DNA of 64,000 nucleotides from Taiwanofungus camphoratus. Its lineage: Eukaryota; Basidiomycota; Agaricomycetes; Polyporales; Taiwanofungaceae. The notes below the pieces were generated by a model that was given only the letters and a program-made list of their open reading frames with translations, made no database searches and was not told the DNA's origin. Location of the stretch: assembly GCA_003999685.1 (NCBI GenBank), contig CP021230.1, positions 806,001 to 870,000 of the forward strand, read 5' to 3'. The position numbers and the translations under genes were made by a program. Positions 42,479 to 52,152 of this stretch are shown piece by piece (within the stretch, counting starts at the first letter, position 1; every line of letters starts with the position of its first letter).

Positions 42479-43756
42479 TTAGCCCAAGTTTTTTCTCTCC
42501 TTATATGCTCCCAGAAGCTCCTCTGCAGTACCGGCTAAGTTTGCTTCCGGTTCCCATGAGTCATCCACCGAGGAATATCCTTTCCACCTGACCCTGTACT
42601 CGCGGCAGTTTTTCCGTAAGTTCTCCCGATGTCCGATGATAGCTTCGACTTCGTAGTTATCTTCGCCTTCGATTAGTTCCAGGGGTGGCCTTGTGTAGTT
42701 CTGGCCATGGATCTCCGTCTCTGTATATGGGGATAGAAGAGCAGCGTGGAAAACGGGGTGCACTCGCCATGTTTCCGGGAGCTTTAGCTTGTACGACACT
42801 GGGCCTAGGACTTCAACGATTTCGAAGGGTCCCTCTCTCTTGGGTGCCAGCTTCCTGGAGGGGTATGGCAATTTTAGGTTCCGGGAGTCGAGCCAAACCT
42901 GTTGTCCTTTACGAAAACCTTTTCCTCGTGGTTTGATCTGTTTTGCCAGTACAGCCTGGGCTAGCTCCATCGCCGCGTGTGCTTGTTCTCTTATCTTCTG
43001 GAGGTTCTTCAGGCAGTAAGCTGCGCCGGGTGCATCCGATCCTTTGTGTACCACGGGGATTCCTCGTGGTTCGAAGCCCATCATTACTTTAAACGGTGAC
43101 GCCTTGATTGTTGAATGTTCCCTGGAGTTGTGGGCGAATTGTGCTGCGCTGAGTAGGGAAGACCACTTATCCGGGTTGTTGCTTGTGAAACACCGAAGGT
43201 ATACTTCGAGTTCCTGATTTACCCGTTCCGTTTCTCCGTCCGTTTGAGGGTGGAAGGCCGTGCTCATGGCGGACTGCACTCCTGTCATGCGGCATAGCTC
43301 TTGGAATACCTTTGAAGCGAATTGCGGTCCGCGATCACTGATCACCTTGTCTGGGAGTCCAAACCATTTATAGACCTCATTGTAAAGAAGCTCCGCCGTT
43401 CCTTGCGCGTCAATGGTTTTGTTGCATGGAATGAAAATTACCCCCTTACTAAGGTCGTGGTCCACTACGACCAATATAGCATCGTAGCCGTTGGAAAGGG
43501 GTAGATCCGTGATGAAATCACAACAGAAAGTGCTGAACAGGGTAGCGTGAGCGGCGGCTCGGATAGGGATGAGGGCGGGACGGTCTGGGTGGGTGTTAAC
43601 CTTCATTTGTTGACAGGTCCCACAACCATGAACGTATCGGGCGACGAAGTCAGCCATTCCGGGCCACCAGTAGTCTCGTCGAATAGACGAGAGAGTCTTT
43701 TGAATTCCAGGGTGACCGGCGTGCGGAAGGTCATGGTAATTTGAGACCGTTTGCCG
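42479..43756 (-). pseudogene. Integrase C-terminal part and chromodomain of element 7
   Basis: Same frame as the preceding Gag-Pol ORF, separated only by TGA at 43757-43759. Zinc-binding region [10 protein letters not shown] and [11 protein letters not shown] core [21 protein letters not shown] and DGETERVNQELE, then the GPFEIVEVLGPVSYKLKL module and chromodomain VRWKGYSSVDDSWEPEANL near residue 370 of the downstream ORF. The chromodomain would guide insertion to methylated-histone chromatin. Intact beyond the single stop. Confidence 0.93.
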
Positions 43757-46700
43757 TCACAGATCCTCATCCAGGGGAATATATACCCGATTATCGTATA
43801 GGAGGTCTCCATTTTGAATCATCCAGTGGTCGTTTGAGCCATTTCGTGCGTCATGCATCCCTTCCGTATACAGCGAGTCGTTTACGCCTGCTTTCACGAT
43901 GGAAGCCCTGAGACTTGTGTCGATTGCCGCTGCCCATACCTTGTCTGGTAAGACGGTTACATCCTGGTTGTCTGACGAACCGTCGTCGTGGTCGGGGCGT
44001 CGGGAGAGCGCGTCACTTTGCACCATTTGTGTGCCGGGTACATGAACCAACCTGTAATCGAATTCGGACAAGCGAAGAGCCCATCGTGCCTGTCTTCGAT
44101 TTAGATTTCGTGCCGTCTTCCAGTATGTCAGATTCTTGTGGTCGCTGTAAATCATGACTGGGTGTGGGCTTCCAATGAGAAGGTGACTCCATTCATTGAG
44201 TCCTCTCATGACGGCCATGAGTTCTCGGTCGTAGACGTCGTAGTTTCGCTCCGCTGGTGTCATGCTCTGGGAAATATAACCGCATGGGTGCCAATCGCCG
44301 TTGTCGTCCTTTTGTCTGAGAACTGCCCCCGTGGCGAATTTCGATGCATCCGTTTCCAACGCGAATGGTTTGTCCGGATCAGGCATCTGCAAAACTGGTT
44401 GTTCCAGGAAAGCTTTCTTCAATGCTTCAAAAGCTTCCTGCTGTTCGTTGTCCCAATGCCATTTGATGTTCTTTCGTGTAAGCGAGATCAACGGCTGAGC
44501 CAGATGCGAGAAACCGTGTATGAACCGGCGATAGAAGTTCCCAAACCCGATGAATGATCTGACCTCCCTGAGGTTCTTAGGTATCGGCCAATCCTTGATA
44601 CCAGCTACCTTGACTGGGTCCATGGCGAGTTGTCCGGGTCTGATGATCATGCCTAGGAATTCGACTTCTTGCACGTCGAATTTGCATTTCTCCGGTTTGA
44701 GGTATAGGTCGTTATCTCGGAGTCTCTCGATAACTCGCCGTGTTCGCTTCTTATGCTCCTCGGGGTCCGTCGAGTAGATAAGGATGTCGTCCATATAGAT
44801 TGCTAACCATCCTTCCTTGAGCATGTCCGCGAAGACCGTGTTCATCATTCGTTGGAACGTTGCCGGTGAGTTGCACATTCCAAAGAACATTACCAGAGGT
44901 TCGTAGAACGAGGGAGGTCCTTCCCCAGCCGCTGGAACACTGAAAGCCACTTTCCATTCATCGCCTTCCTTGATGCGAAGGTTGTTGTACCCTTGACGAA
45001 GGTCCATTTTTGTGAAAATCGTGGCGTTGTTGAGGCGTTCCAAAAGTTCTGAGATGAGGGGAAGAGGGTACCTGTCTTTGATTGTCCCTTCATTGAGTTC
45101 CCTATAGTCCTGGCAAGGTCGGTATCCGCCGTCCTTCTTCTCCACGAAGAAGAACGGACTTGCGAGTGGCGATTTGGACGGTCGAATGTATCCCTTCTTT
45201 ATGTTCTCTTCAAGGAATTTGTCCAGTTCCGCTCGTTCATTCCGGTTGAGAGAGTACGTCGTCTGTTTGAAATCCTTAAAATCCGGCTTAAGATTTATCT
45301 CGTGGTCGAACTCCGAATGTCGGGGAAGTCTCGCTGCCTTGTTTTTATCAAACACCGGGAGAAGATCGTGGAGGTACTCTGGGACGAGTTCCGCAACCGG
45401 TTTCTCCTCTTTGTTGGTGTGTTCCTTGATAGCGAGTTCCGTAGACGTGGTGAGTCGACCGATGTCGTGCTTGACCTGCCAGATGAGACCATTTTCGAGG
45501 CGACGATACGCTCCATCGAGAGGGTATTCCTTCTTCGTAAGCGGGGTGTCTCGATACGCGGGGTGTGAATCCCGTCCGTATGTTGTGATTCGGTCGTCCC
45601 CTTCGATGAACGCTATGACCAGCTCATCGTCGTCGATTGTTTCCATGGCCTGTTCGAGCGTGATTCCATTTACCGAGCTTTCTTCCGGGGTTGAGACTAG
45701 CGAGTCTCGGCGCGTCGTTCGACGAGGGGTTTCCTCTGTTGGCAAGATTGGGGACATGGTGTCCATGACGTCCCCGTCTCCTTCGTCCTCTATTTCTTCA
45801 ACTGAGGGTTGGCGAGCTTTAATGATTTCTTTAGAGAGAGATTCTGCCGTTAATCTCTTGATCTCTAGTCGTTTGGCCCTGGTCTCCAGTAGGTTTTTCT
45901 TCCACTCCCTTGACTCTTCCAGAGTCATGTGGTGTTTCAGCTCCACCCGTCCCTTTTTCCAATCGATATCCGGGTTTTCCAGTTTGAGCCAGGTATGCCC
46001 GAAGATAATATCTTCTTTTCCTATGCTGGCCACATAGGCTTTAACGAATCGGGGTTCTCCCCCTATCTTGTACGATAGAAGGGCCCTCTTTGTGATGATA
46101 GCTTGCTTGTTAGCCGTTCCATCCACATTGAATACGGGCATTGGACGGGGTAAAGCCTCGGTGCGAATGTTGTGCTCCTTCACAAATCTGGGGTGTATGA
46201 ATATCCCAGAGGCGCCGCTATCGATGAAGGCGCGTGCTTTGACGTCTTTTCGTCCCACAGTAATCGGAATGTGCAAGGCCCTTTCATTCCGAACTACTAG
46301 TACCACGCGGGACAGTGAAACTGAAATGGGCAGCGGTTGCGTCGACTCACCCTGCCCCTTTAAAAATCCTTCTGAGGCTAATTCTTCCATAACCTCTCTC
46401 TTTTTATCAGCCAATAGGCTCTTGATGTAAGAGCGATAATCCGCAGGGCGCGAGTCCTGCGCCTTGGGTGTATTCTTCGTTCTTGCTGCCATCTTCTTGC
46501 GACAGTCTCGTGCTGAATGTCCCCTATTGTGGCAATAGAAGCATAGATTATTGTCACGGTGGTATTTCCTTTCATTTTCGTTCAAGGAGCAACCATCCGT
46601 CCATTGCTTCCTATTAGAGGTGGACGAGGAGGTGCGTGTTGGGCGTGCGACGACTGTGTCAACGTCCATGGGTTCCCCATAGTCGACGGTGGTGGTAATG

Positions 46701-47773
46701 TTGGAGATTTGGTCGATCCCCCTGTAGATTGCGTCCAAGGATAGGACGTCCCTGTACCATTTTTCCATGGTGTCTGGCCTCTCGGATGTGGCCCTTCCGG
46801 CTAAGGTGGCATAGATCTGGCGGTCTAGCCCCTTGATGAATATCGCCCTAAGGGTAGGGTAATTGTTCTCGGTGCGGTTCCCGTTCGCATCGATGGTCGC
46901 ATCCTTCAACTTCGCCTTTTCGGCTAAGAGTCGGAACCTTCCCACATACATTTTGGTAGTGGCCCTCGTTTTCTTGTTAAGCTGCTTGGCTGGCAGCTCC
47001 ATGAGCACCTGATGTGCTCGCTGCACTCCCTCGTGTTCAGGAAATGCCAACTTGAGGGATCCCTTGAACAGGTCCCATGTCCTGTAAGGTGCTTGACCCC
47101 CCGCTGCCCGTTCGTAGAACGTGTCATGCCATATGTGTGCGTCTTGCCCTCCCTTCATGAGGGTGACCGTGAATGCGATCTTTGCGTCGTCGCTGAGGTT
47201 GGTGTTGTTTGTGGCGGTGAAGTAATGCTCCACCCGTTGGACAAATCGGTCCAAGTCTTCCCCTTGCCCGGTGAATGGATCCGGTGCAGGGATGTCGAGT
47301 TTGAGGGCTCGAGCCCCTTGCTGTTGGGTTTGGAGGCGAGCGATGAGTGCCTCCAACTGCTGTTGGGTCATGTTCCCAATTGTCGCCATTGTGACTCGTC
47401 GAGGTGTGGGTATTATAGGAGCGGGTGTGGAAAACGATGGAGTGGGGGTAGGGGTTCGGGAAGTGGAGGTGGTGAACGAGCCTTCAGGGATGGGTTCGAT
47501 AGGTGTGGCTTCCTGCGATCCTCCCGTGAATAAGATGCCGATGTCTTTTCCTTCGTCGACAGGGTTTCGCTGGAAGTAAGTAGCGAGGTTGGCCTTTGCT
47601 TGTTGGATTGGTCGTCTGGATGTTGTTCTAATCCAGGTAAGCGGTGAACTCGGATAGATCGGGTTCCGGTTCACGTCTACGAACACTCGTTGTTCGATGT
47701 CGTAGAGAAGTGGTTCCTCTCCTCGTGTAGGTAACCCCCAATAGTCAGGATCGACGGTCCTGAGGTAAGACAT
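43757..47773 (-). CDS. gag-pol: Gag-Pol of element 7 (Gag, protease, RT, RNase H)
   Basis: 1338 residues in one ORF from ATG 47771-47773. Capsid-like domain about 140-320; knuckle CFYCHNRGHSARDC about 405-420; protease AFIDSGASGIFIHPRFVKEH about 515; [21 protein letters not shown] about 875 and YMDDILIYS about 994; RNase [16 protein letters not shown] about 1140 and YSDHKNLTYW about 1215; N-terminal part of integrase follows. It ends at a TGA (LDEDL-stop-RQTVSN) where element 6 has CGA. Unlike elements 5 and 6, Gag and Pol are in one frame here. Confidence 0.95.
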   Translation of the reverse strand: MSYLRTVDPDYWGLPTRGEEPLLYDIEQRVFVDVNRNPIYPSSPLTWIRTTSRRPIQQAKANLATYFQRNPVDEGKDIGILFTGGSQEATPIEPIPEGSFTTSTSRTPTPTPSFSTPAPIIPTPRRVTMATIGNMTQQQLEALIARLQTQQQGARALKLDIPAPDPFTGQGEDLDRFVQRVEHYFTATNNTNLSDDAKIAFTVTLMKGGQDAHIWHDTFYERAAGGQAPYRTWDLFKGSLKLAFPEHEGVQRAHQVLMELPAKQLNKKTRATTKMYVGRFRLLAEKAKLKDATIDANGNRTENNYPTLRAIFIKGLDRQIYATLAGRATSERPDTMEKWYRDVLSLDAIYRGIDQISNITTTVDYGEPMDVDTVVARPTRTSSSTSNRKQWTDGCSLNENERKYHRDNNLCFYCHNRGHSARDCRKKMAARTKNTPKAQDSRPADYRSYIKSLLADKKREVMEELASEGFLKGQGESTQPLPISVSLSRVVLVVRNERALHIPITVGRKDVKARAFIDSGASGIFIHPRFVKEHNIRTEALPRPMPVFNVDGTANKQAIITKRALLSYKIGGEPRFVKAYVASIGKEDIIFGHTWLKLENPDIDWKKGRVELKHHMTLEESREWKKNLLETRAKRLEIKRLTAESLSKEIIKARQPSVEEIEDEGDGDVMDTMSPILPTEETPRRTTRRDSLVSTPEESSVNGITLEQAMETIDDDELVIAFIEGDDRITTYGRDSHPAYRDTPLTKKEYPLDGAYRRLENGLIWQVKHDIGRLTTSTELAIKEHTNKEEKPVAELVPEYLHDLLPVFDKNKAARLPRHSEFDHEINLKPDFKDFKQTTYSLNRNERAELDKFLEENIKKGYIRPSKSPLASPFFFVEKKDGGYRPCQDYRELNEGTIKDRYPLPLISELLERLNNATIFTKMDLRQGYNNLRIKEGDEWKVAFSVPAAGEGPPSFYEPLVMFFGMCNSPATFQRMMNTVFADMLKEGWLAIYMDDILIYSTDPEEHKKRTRRVIERLRDNDLYLKPEKCKFDVQEVEFLGMIIRPGQLAMDPVKVAGIKDWPIPKNLREVRSFIGFGNFYRRFIHGFSHLAQPLISLTRKNIKWHWDNEQQEAFEALKKAFLEQPVLQMPDPDKPFALETDASKFATGAVLRQKDDNGDWHPCGYISQSMTPAERNYDVYDRELMAVMRGLNEWSHLLIGSPHPVMIYSDHKNLTYWKTARNLNRRQARWALRLSEFDYRLVHVPGTQMVQSDALSRRPDHDDGSSDNQDVTVLPDKVWAAAIDTSLRASIVKAGVNDSLYTEGMHDARNGSNDHWMIQNGDLLYDNRVYIPLDEDL

Positions 47774-47819
47774 GGTAATGGATGTATGCCCGCTAGATGG
47801 TACTAGGGGCGACTCGTTA

Positions 47820-47832
47820 TAAGTCTGATCTT
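47820..47832 (-). promoter_or_regulatory. Self-complementary primer-binding site of element 7
   Basis: TAAGTCTGATCTT, one base inside the 5' LTR, is the exact 13-base reverse complement of AAGATCAGACTTA at 48010-48022 in the LTR. On the minus strand the LTR copy starts 27 nt after the TATATATA box. Confidence 0.83.
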
Positions 47833-47833
47833 T

Positions 47834-48310
47834 TGATACAAATTGGTATCTTGGATCCTAGACGTTGCCTCACACGTGAGGGCCTGACCACGATAGAAGG
47901 TGGCGAGGTCTTATGGTCGATATAGACCGAGTGTCGTGAAGTCTGTAGACTCGAGCGAGTATCACTCAGATGTGAGCGAGAGGATACAAGACACGAATAT
48001 AGTGGTAACAAGATCAGACTTAAGGTCCGACCTAAGCTAAAGTACATGCTATATATACAAGTACCAATCATGCGCACGGACCAAGAACTACTCTAGGGCA
48101 GGAGGTCCGAAATGTGGTACGACTATAGATAAATGCAAAGTGGTACGATCTGGGCGTATTAGCAATACGTATGAGTGACGAGGAATGTGGTAAGCGGCCC
48201 GGATATGAGTCAGAGTCCTATGCGTAAGCGGGGCCGATCCGGGGCCCGTACAGTAATAGTCCATGAATAAGCAATGACCATGGTAATGATAAGAAATAGA
48301 AATTGTTTCA
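47834..48310 (-). repeat. 5' LTR of element 7
   Basis: 477 bp; differs from the 3' LTR at TCTG/TCCG, TCCG/TCTG, CGAC/CAAC and CATG/CGTG, all CpG transitions. Drives transcription on the minus strand. Confidence 0.95.
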
Positions 48311-48496
48311 CCTCATGGATGTGAAATTCTGTGACTTGTTTGCATCTGTGATTGCCATGCCCATGGGCAGAGGTGCTGATCTTGAGTCCATCAGTGGCAT
48401 GTCATGTGACCTTTAAGGTTGAAATGATGCATCTGATATCAACCTCCCCATCTCCATCCCATTCACCTCTCTGTCCATAAGACCTCTGTGACCTCA

Positions 48497-49594
48497 ATGG
48501 CCTCTGCTGCTACCATTTCCCTGCTTGACTCTATGGAGGCACATCTGGTCCTCCCTGTCCATCTGGAGATCATGAGGGCCAACACCTTTCCTGAGGATGC
48601 AGAGGTGCAGATGGTCATGGCCAAGGGAGTGGTGAGTACATGATGGACCCTTGGTGCCATTGTCTGAAAGACTGACACATTCACATCCCCTGTTGCAGCT
48701 CCAGGCTGCCATGACCATTGGCCTGAGGGCCATTGCAGGCTTGGATCTTCACATCCCTCCCAGCCTTGAGGACTTGATGAAGAGTGATATGCAGGGGCTT
48801 CTCCATCAGATGAGTGTCATTCTGAACTCTTCCATTGCCTGCAGTTCATGGTCCTCCATAGACCCAGCTGGCTCCAGCACTGCCCAGGGAGTCTGAGAGT
48901 GTGGTGGACACAGGGCCCACTGAGCTCCAGACCCCATCAGAGGATGTCCAGCACCCTGCTCTTGAGAAATCCAGGTCACACCCCAACCTGAAGCTGTGCA
49001 GTGCCCCAGGTCCCAGCATCTTCCAAGATCATGCCATCAGGATGGGCAACTGGTGGAAGGCCCAGATGGGTGATGCCCCTCCTCCCTGTCCTCCAGAGAT
49101 CCTTGATCTCTTGCAGTTTGTCCAGCAGATCTTTCAAGGGAATGACAGGTATCTGAGACAAGAAATGGTGCTTGCTGTCAAGCACAAGATGGAGGCTGAT
49201 GCTAATGTGAGAGGCATAAAGAGAAAGGTGAGTGCTCTCTAAGCCCCTCTTGTCTCCTTCCATCTTGAACCAGACCACACAGATCAATGAATGGAGAGCC
49301 CATGTGGAGGAGCAGTGACATCCTACTGTCTCAGCTGTTTCAGCATATGAGGGGCCCAATCTGGAGGAGTTGGCAGAGAGGTTGCCTGCCCAGATGGACA
49401 AGTCCATCTTGGAGTACTTGAAGGGAGTGCAGGCTCACATGCTCCATGTGGATAAACAGCTGGCATATGAAATGCAGGTGAGAGTCAACATGCTCAGGGA
49501 GATTGACATGATTGCCAAGATATGGGACCTGGAGAAGGAGCCTGTGCTTCTGTACTTGTCATGTGAACTTATCTGTAGCTTGTCCACACAATGA
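48497..49594 (+). pseudogene. Hypothetical gene of the KDZ locus
   Basis: Unrecognised family. Exon 1, 48497-48631 (MASAATISLLDSMEAHL...), joins in phase through a GTGAGT...TTGCAG intron to 48699 (LQAAMTIGLRAIAGLDLHIPP). A frame break then occurs near 48840-48880. An open stretch 48901-49231 contains ESESVVDTGPTELQ and RMGNWWKAQMGDAPPPCPP. After another short GTGAGT...CACACAG intron the last part (to 49594) holds a helical, coiled-coil-like segment ILEYLKGVQAHMLHVDKQL with one TGA before it. The protein looks helical and soluble. Exon structure past 48850 is uncertain, and the gene is probably decayed. Confidence 0.5.
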
Positions 49595-49740
49595 TATCAA
49601 TTTCCTTTCTGAAGGCTTGAACTGTTGTGCCAATGTCACAGTGACAGTCCCAGCATAAAGTTGCAGTGCAGTCAAAGTAGCAGTGCCAGCAGTCCCAGGT
49701 TCAGTTCCAGCCATTGAAGTAATGATGTTGACAGTGAAAG

Positions 49741-49976
49741 GTGCGTAAGGTGACCAGGCCAGCAGGTAAAGTTGCAGCGCCGGTGGGTGAAGTTGCAGCA
49801 CTGGTGGGTGAAGTTGCGGTGCCGGCGGGTGAAGTTGCAGTGCTGGTGGGCAAAGTTGTGGCACCGATGGGCAAAGTTGCAGCACCGGCGGACAAAGTTG
49901 CAGCGCTGGTGGGCAAAGTTGCAGTGTCGGTGGGTGCAGTTGCAGTGCCGGTGGGCAAAGTTGCAGTGCCAGTAGC
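49741..49976 (+). repeat. 21-bp minisatellite, GGTGGG(T/C)GAAGTTGCAGC
   Basis: About eleven copies of a 21-bp unit such as GCAGCGCCGGTGGGTGAAGTT, between the hypothetical gene and the 3' end of the KDZ transposase. All six frames stay open for long stretches because the period is a multiple of three; I do not regard them as genes. The rest of 49595-50044 shows nothing else. Confidence 0.9.
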
Positions 49977-50390
49977 CCAAAAGTCACCCCATGGTAGTTA
50001 TGTGATGTTGACATAGGCTGTGGTCATGCATGAATACAAACATCCTACAGTACATGGGCTACTTGCTCCACCCATTGACATAGCCTCTCTGCATCTCTTG
50101 CCAATGCCAAGTACAAGAATGCCTGTTGAGCATCATATGCCCTATGACCCATCTGGTCCCTGTCTGTGGATTCCTGCATGAGCCTCACCCACATCTCGCT
50201 CTGGTGGGCAAAGTAGTTGGCAGCAAACCTCATCTCATACCTCAGCTGCTTCTCTTCTTCCACCATCCTGTCATACCTGGACTTTGCCCTAAACCAATTC
50301 ACCCTATAAACTGTCACCTCTGATGTCAGCCATTCATGAGACACAGCCCGAGGGGTGATGGCACTCACATTCCTGCATATATGACTCCAT

Positions 50391-52152
50391 TGATGAGTCC
50401 GGTAGCCTCCTGGACCCCGAATCGCGAGTTTAGGAGCTTTCTAATCCCCCAACCGACCATTCTAAGACTCTTCTACAGCCTACAACAGGTGGGATAGGTT
50501 TCTATAATATTCCTAACGCCTCCTTTCCTTCCTAAACCCTTCTAACACCCTACGAAGTCTTGCAAAGTCACACGAGGTGCTACGAGGTTTTGAATGCTAG
50601 CCACGAAGTCCCTAACTCCTGCTAAGTCCACTATCGGACACTGCTGGCCCTCCCATACTGTTCTATTGGATCTAGGTCCTAGCTACTACGTCACTCATCC
50701 CGGGCTTAGCTAAGAAGTCTTAGCTAAGTCTCTCCTAGCTCTTGTGATTGCAGCTACCTCTGATAGGCTCTGAAACGGTCCGAAGTTCCAGAGGCTGGAC
50801 TTAGGAAGCCTTGCGCACCCCATGGGTCTCAATCCTATGCCATAAGGTCATCCTAGGGCGCATCCATATGATCCTCCACCCATTTAGGACACCTTCTACC
50901 CTGATTAGGCCAAGTCCCGCTGCTAAGGACTTTGTACGCTCTTAGCCCACTAAGATAGTTGATCACAGCGCATGGCTGCTCTCAGATAGTCATCCCGCCC
51001 TCATGAATGAACTTGGTCACCTTTCTACCATACGTAGTTCTCCTGTTTCAGTTCCTATTTAGTTCCTATCCTCCTCGTGTTCACTTCGGAGCCCATGCAC
51101 TGTAGTACACATTTTGAACTTGTAAGGATCACTTCACACAAGAATAGTTTACCTCACGCTCCCCTATTTAGTCAGAGGTAGTTTACTATGTAAGAGAGAG
51201 ACCCCTCAGTGCACGCTTCTCCCTTTGGAATACAAGTTCCCCTGTAGCTCTGATCTCAGAGAAGTGCTGTGAGTACAACCTTAGGAACGGTCCTAAGCCT
51301 CTAAGTCTCCACCCCAGCTCTGTTTCAGTATCTTTGAACTACGTCTATGCTCGCGATATATCTACGAACCACGTCTACGCTTCCTGAACTACGCACTACG
51401 ATCCACGAAGTCACCGTGACTTCGCACTCTTCAGCACATCTTATAGCACCTATCCGATGGGCCTCTGCCTTAGTTATACCCTTAGGCTCATGTTGCATCA
51501 TCCCTACATCCTACGAATAGCCCTACGACTCTACCGTAGCCTTCATTTCAGGTTATAGTACATCTCCCTATGCCTTCGAACTCCCCGATCTACGCCTCGA
51601 AGTCATCAGACACTTCAGCACTTCCAGCAACCTCGTTCTCCCATTCCTATTCCAAGTATTAGCTCTCCGAACCATCCGACCTCTTCTACAGGTCTCCTAT
51701 GCTAGCCAAATCTCGCCCACCTCGCTCTAACAAACCTCTAAGCCTTATGCCCTTTAGCTAACTCTAGTTAAAGACTTCGCAGCAGTCTCGTACCCTCTGC
51801 CACTTAGTTGAAACTATATTCTATTGGATTATTGCTCCCTAGCCCCATACAGCCTACAAAGTCAGCTCGTGCACTTTAGCTAAAACTTCAAAGGACTTCG
51901 CAAAACTTCAAAGGACTTCGCGCACTTCGGAGGGCCTCGCAAGGCCTTAGGGATTGTATAGCACTTAGGAACAAGATCCTGTCATGTAGGACCCTTGGCC
52001 TCTTACTCCCTCACTTACAAAAACAAGACATACAGGTTTCCTGGTATCATACAGGTTGTAGCCCCTCCCCTCACATCCCTACAGTTCACACACTACCTCC
52101 TAGCCACGTTGCGGAGCACTCCCTAGGTACCAGGGTCCCCTAGATCATATCA
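50391..52152 (-). repeat. Complete 1.76-kb repeat D LTR inserted in KDZ gene
   Basis: On the plus strand it starts TGATGAGTCCGGTAGCC and ends TAGATCATATCA. It separates GESDT from NVSAITPR in the transposase C-terminus. Flanks TCCAT and CCGTG do not match, so the target duplication is lost or the LTR formed by recombination between elements. It is the only complete D copy and defines the family; other copies are at 15301-16714, 19903-20817 and 36634-37726. No coding capacity. Confidence 0.8.

Larger units (their letters stand above)
40803..48310 (-). mobile_element. Tf1/sushi-like gypsy element 7, TSD CCTCA
   Basis: 7508-bp complete minus-strand element with 477-bp LTRs at both ends, flanked by CCTCA at 40798-40802 and 48311-48315. 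LTRs differ at 4 of 477 positions by eye, each a transition at a CpG. Gag-Pol is one ORF except for a single TGA. The post-pol ORF has two deletions. It separates the dioxygenase gene's flank from the next gene of the KDZ locus. Confidence 0.97.

Noticed and set aside
49741-49976. Short regular repeats resembling a CRISPR array
   Set aside because: Units are contiguous 21-mers with no unique spacers, in a eukaryotic context; this is a minisatellite.
49559-50016. Several 85-150 residue ORFs on both strands over the minisatellite (His/Pro/Asn-rich, Val/Gly-rich)
   Set aside because: A 21-bp period keeps all frames open; there is no start context, splice structure or homologue.
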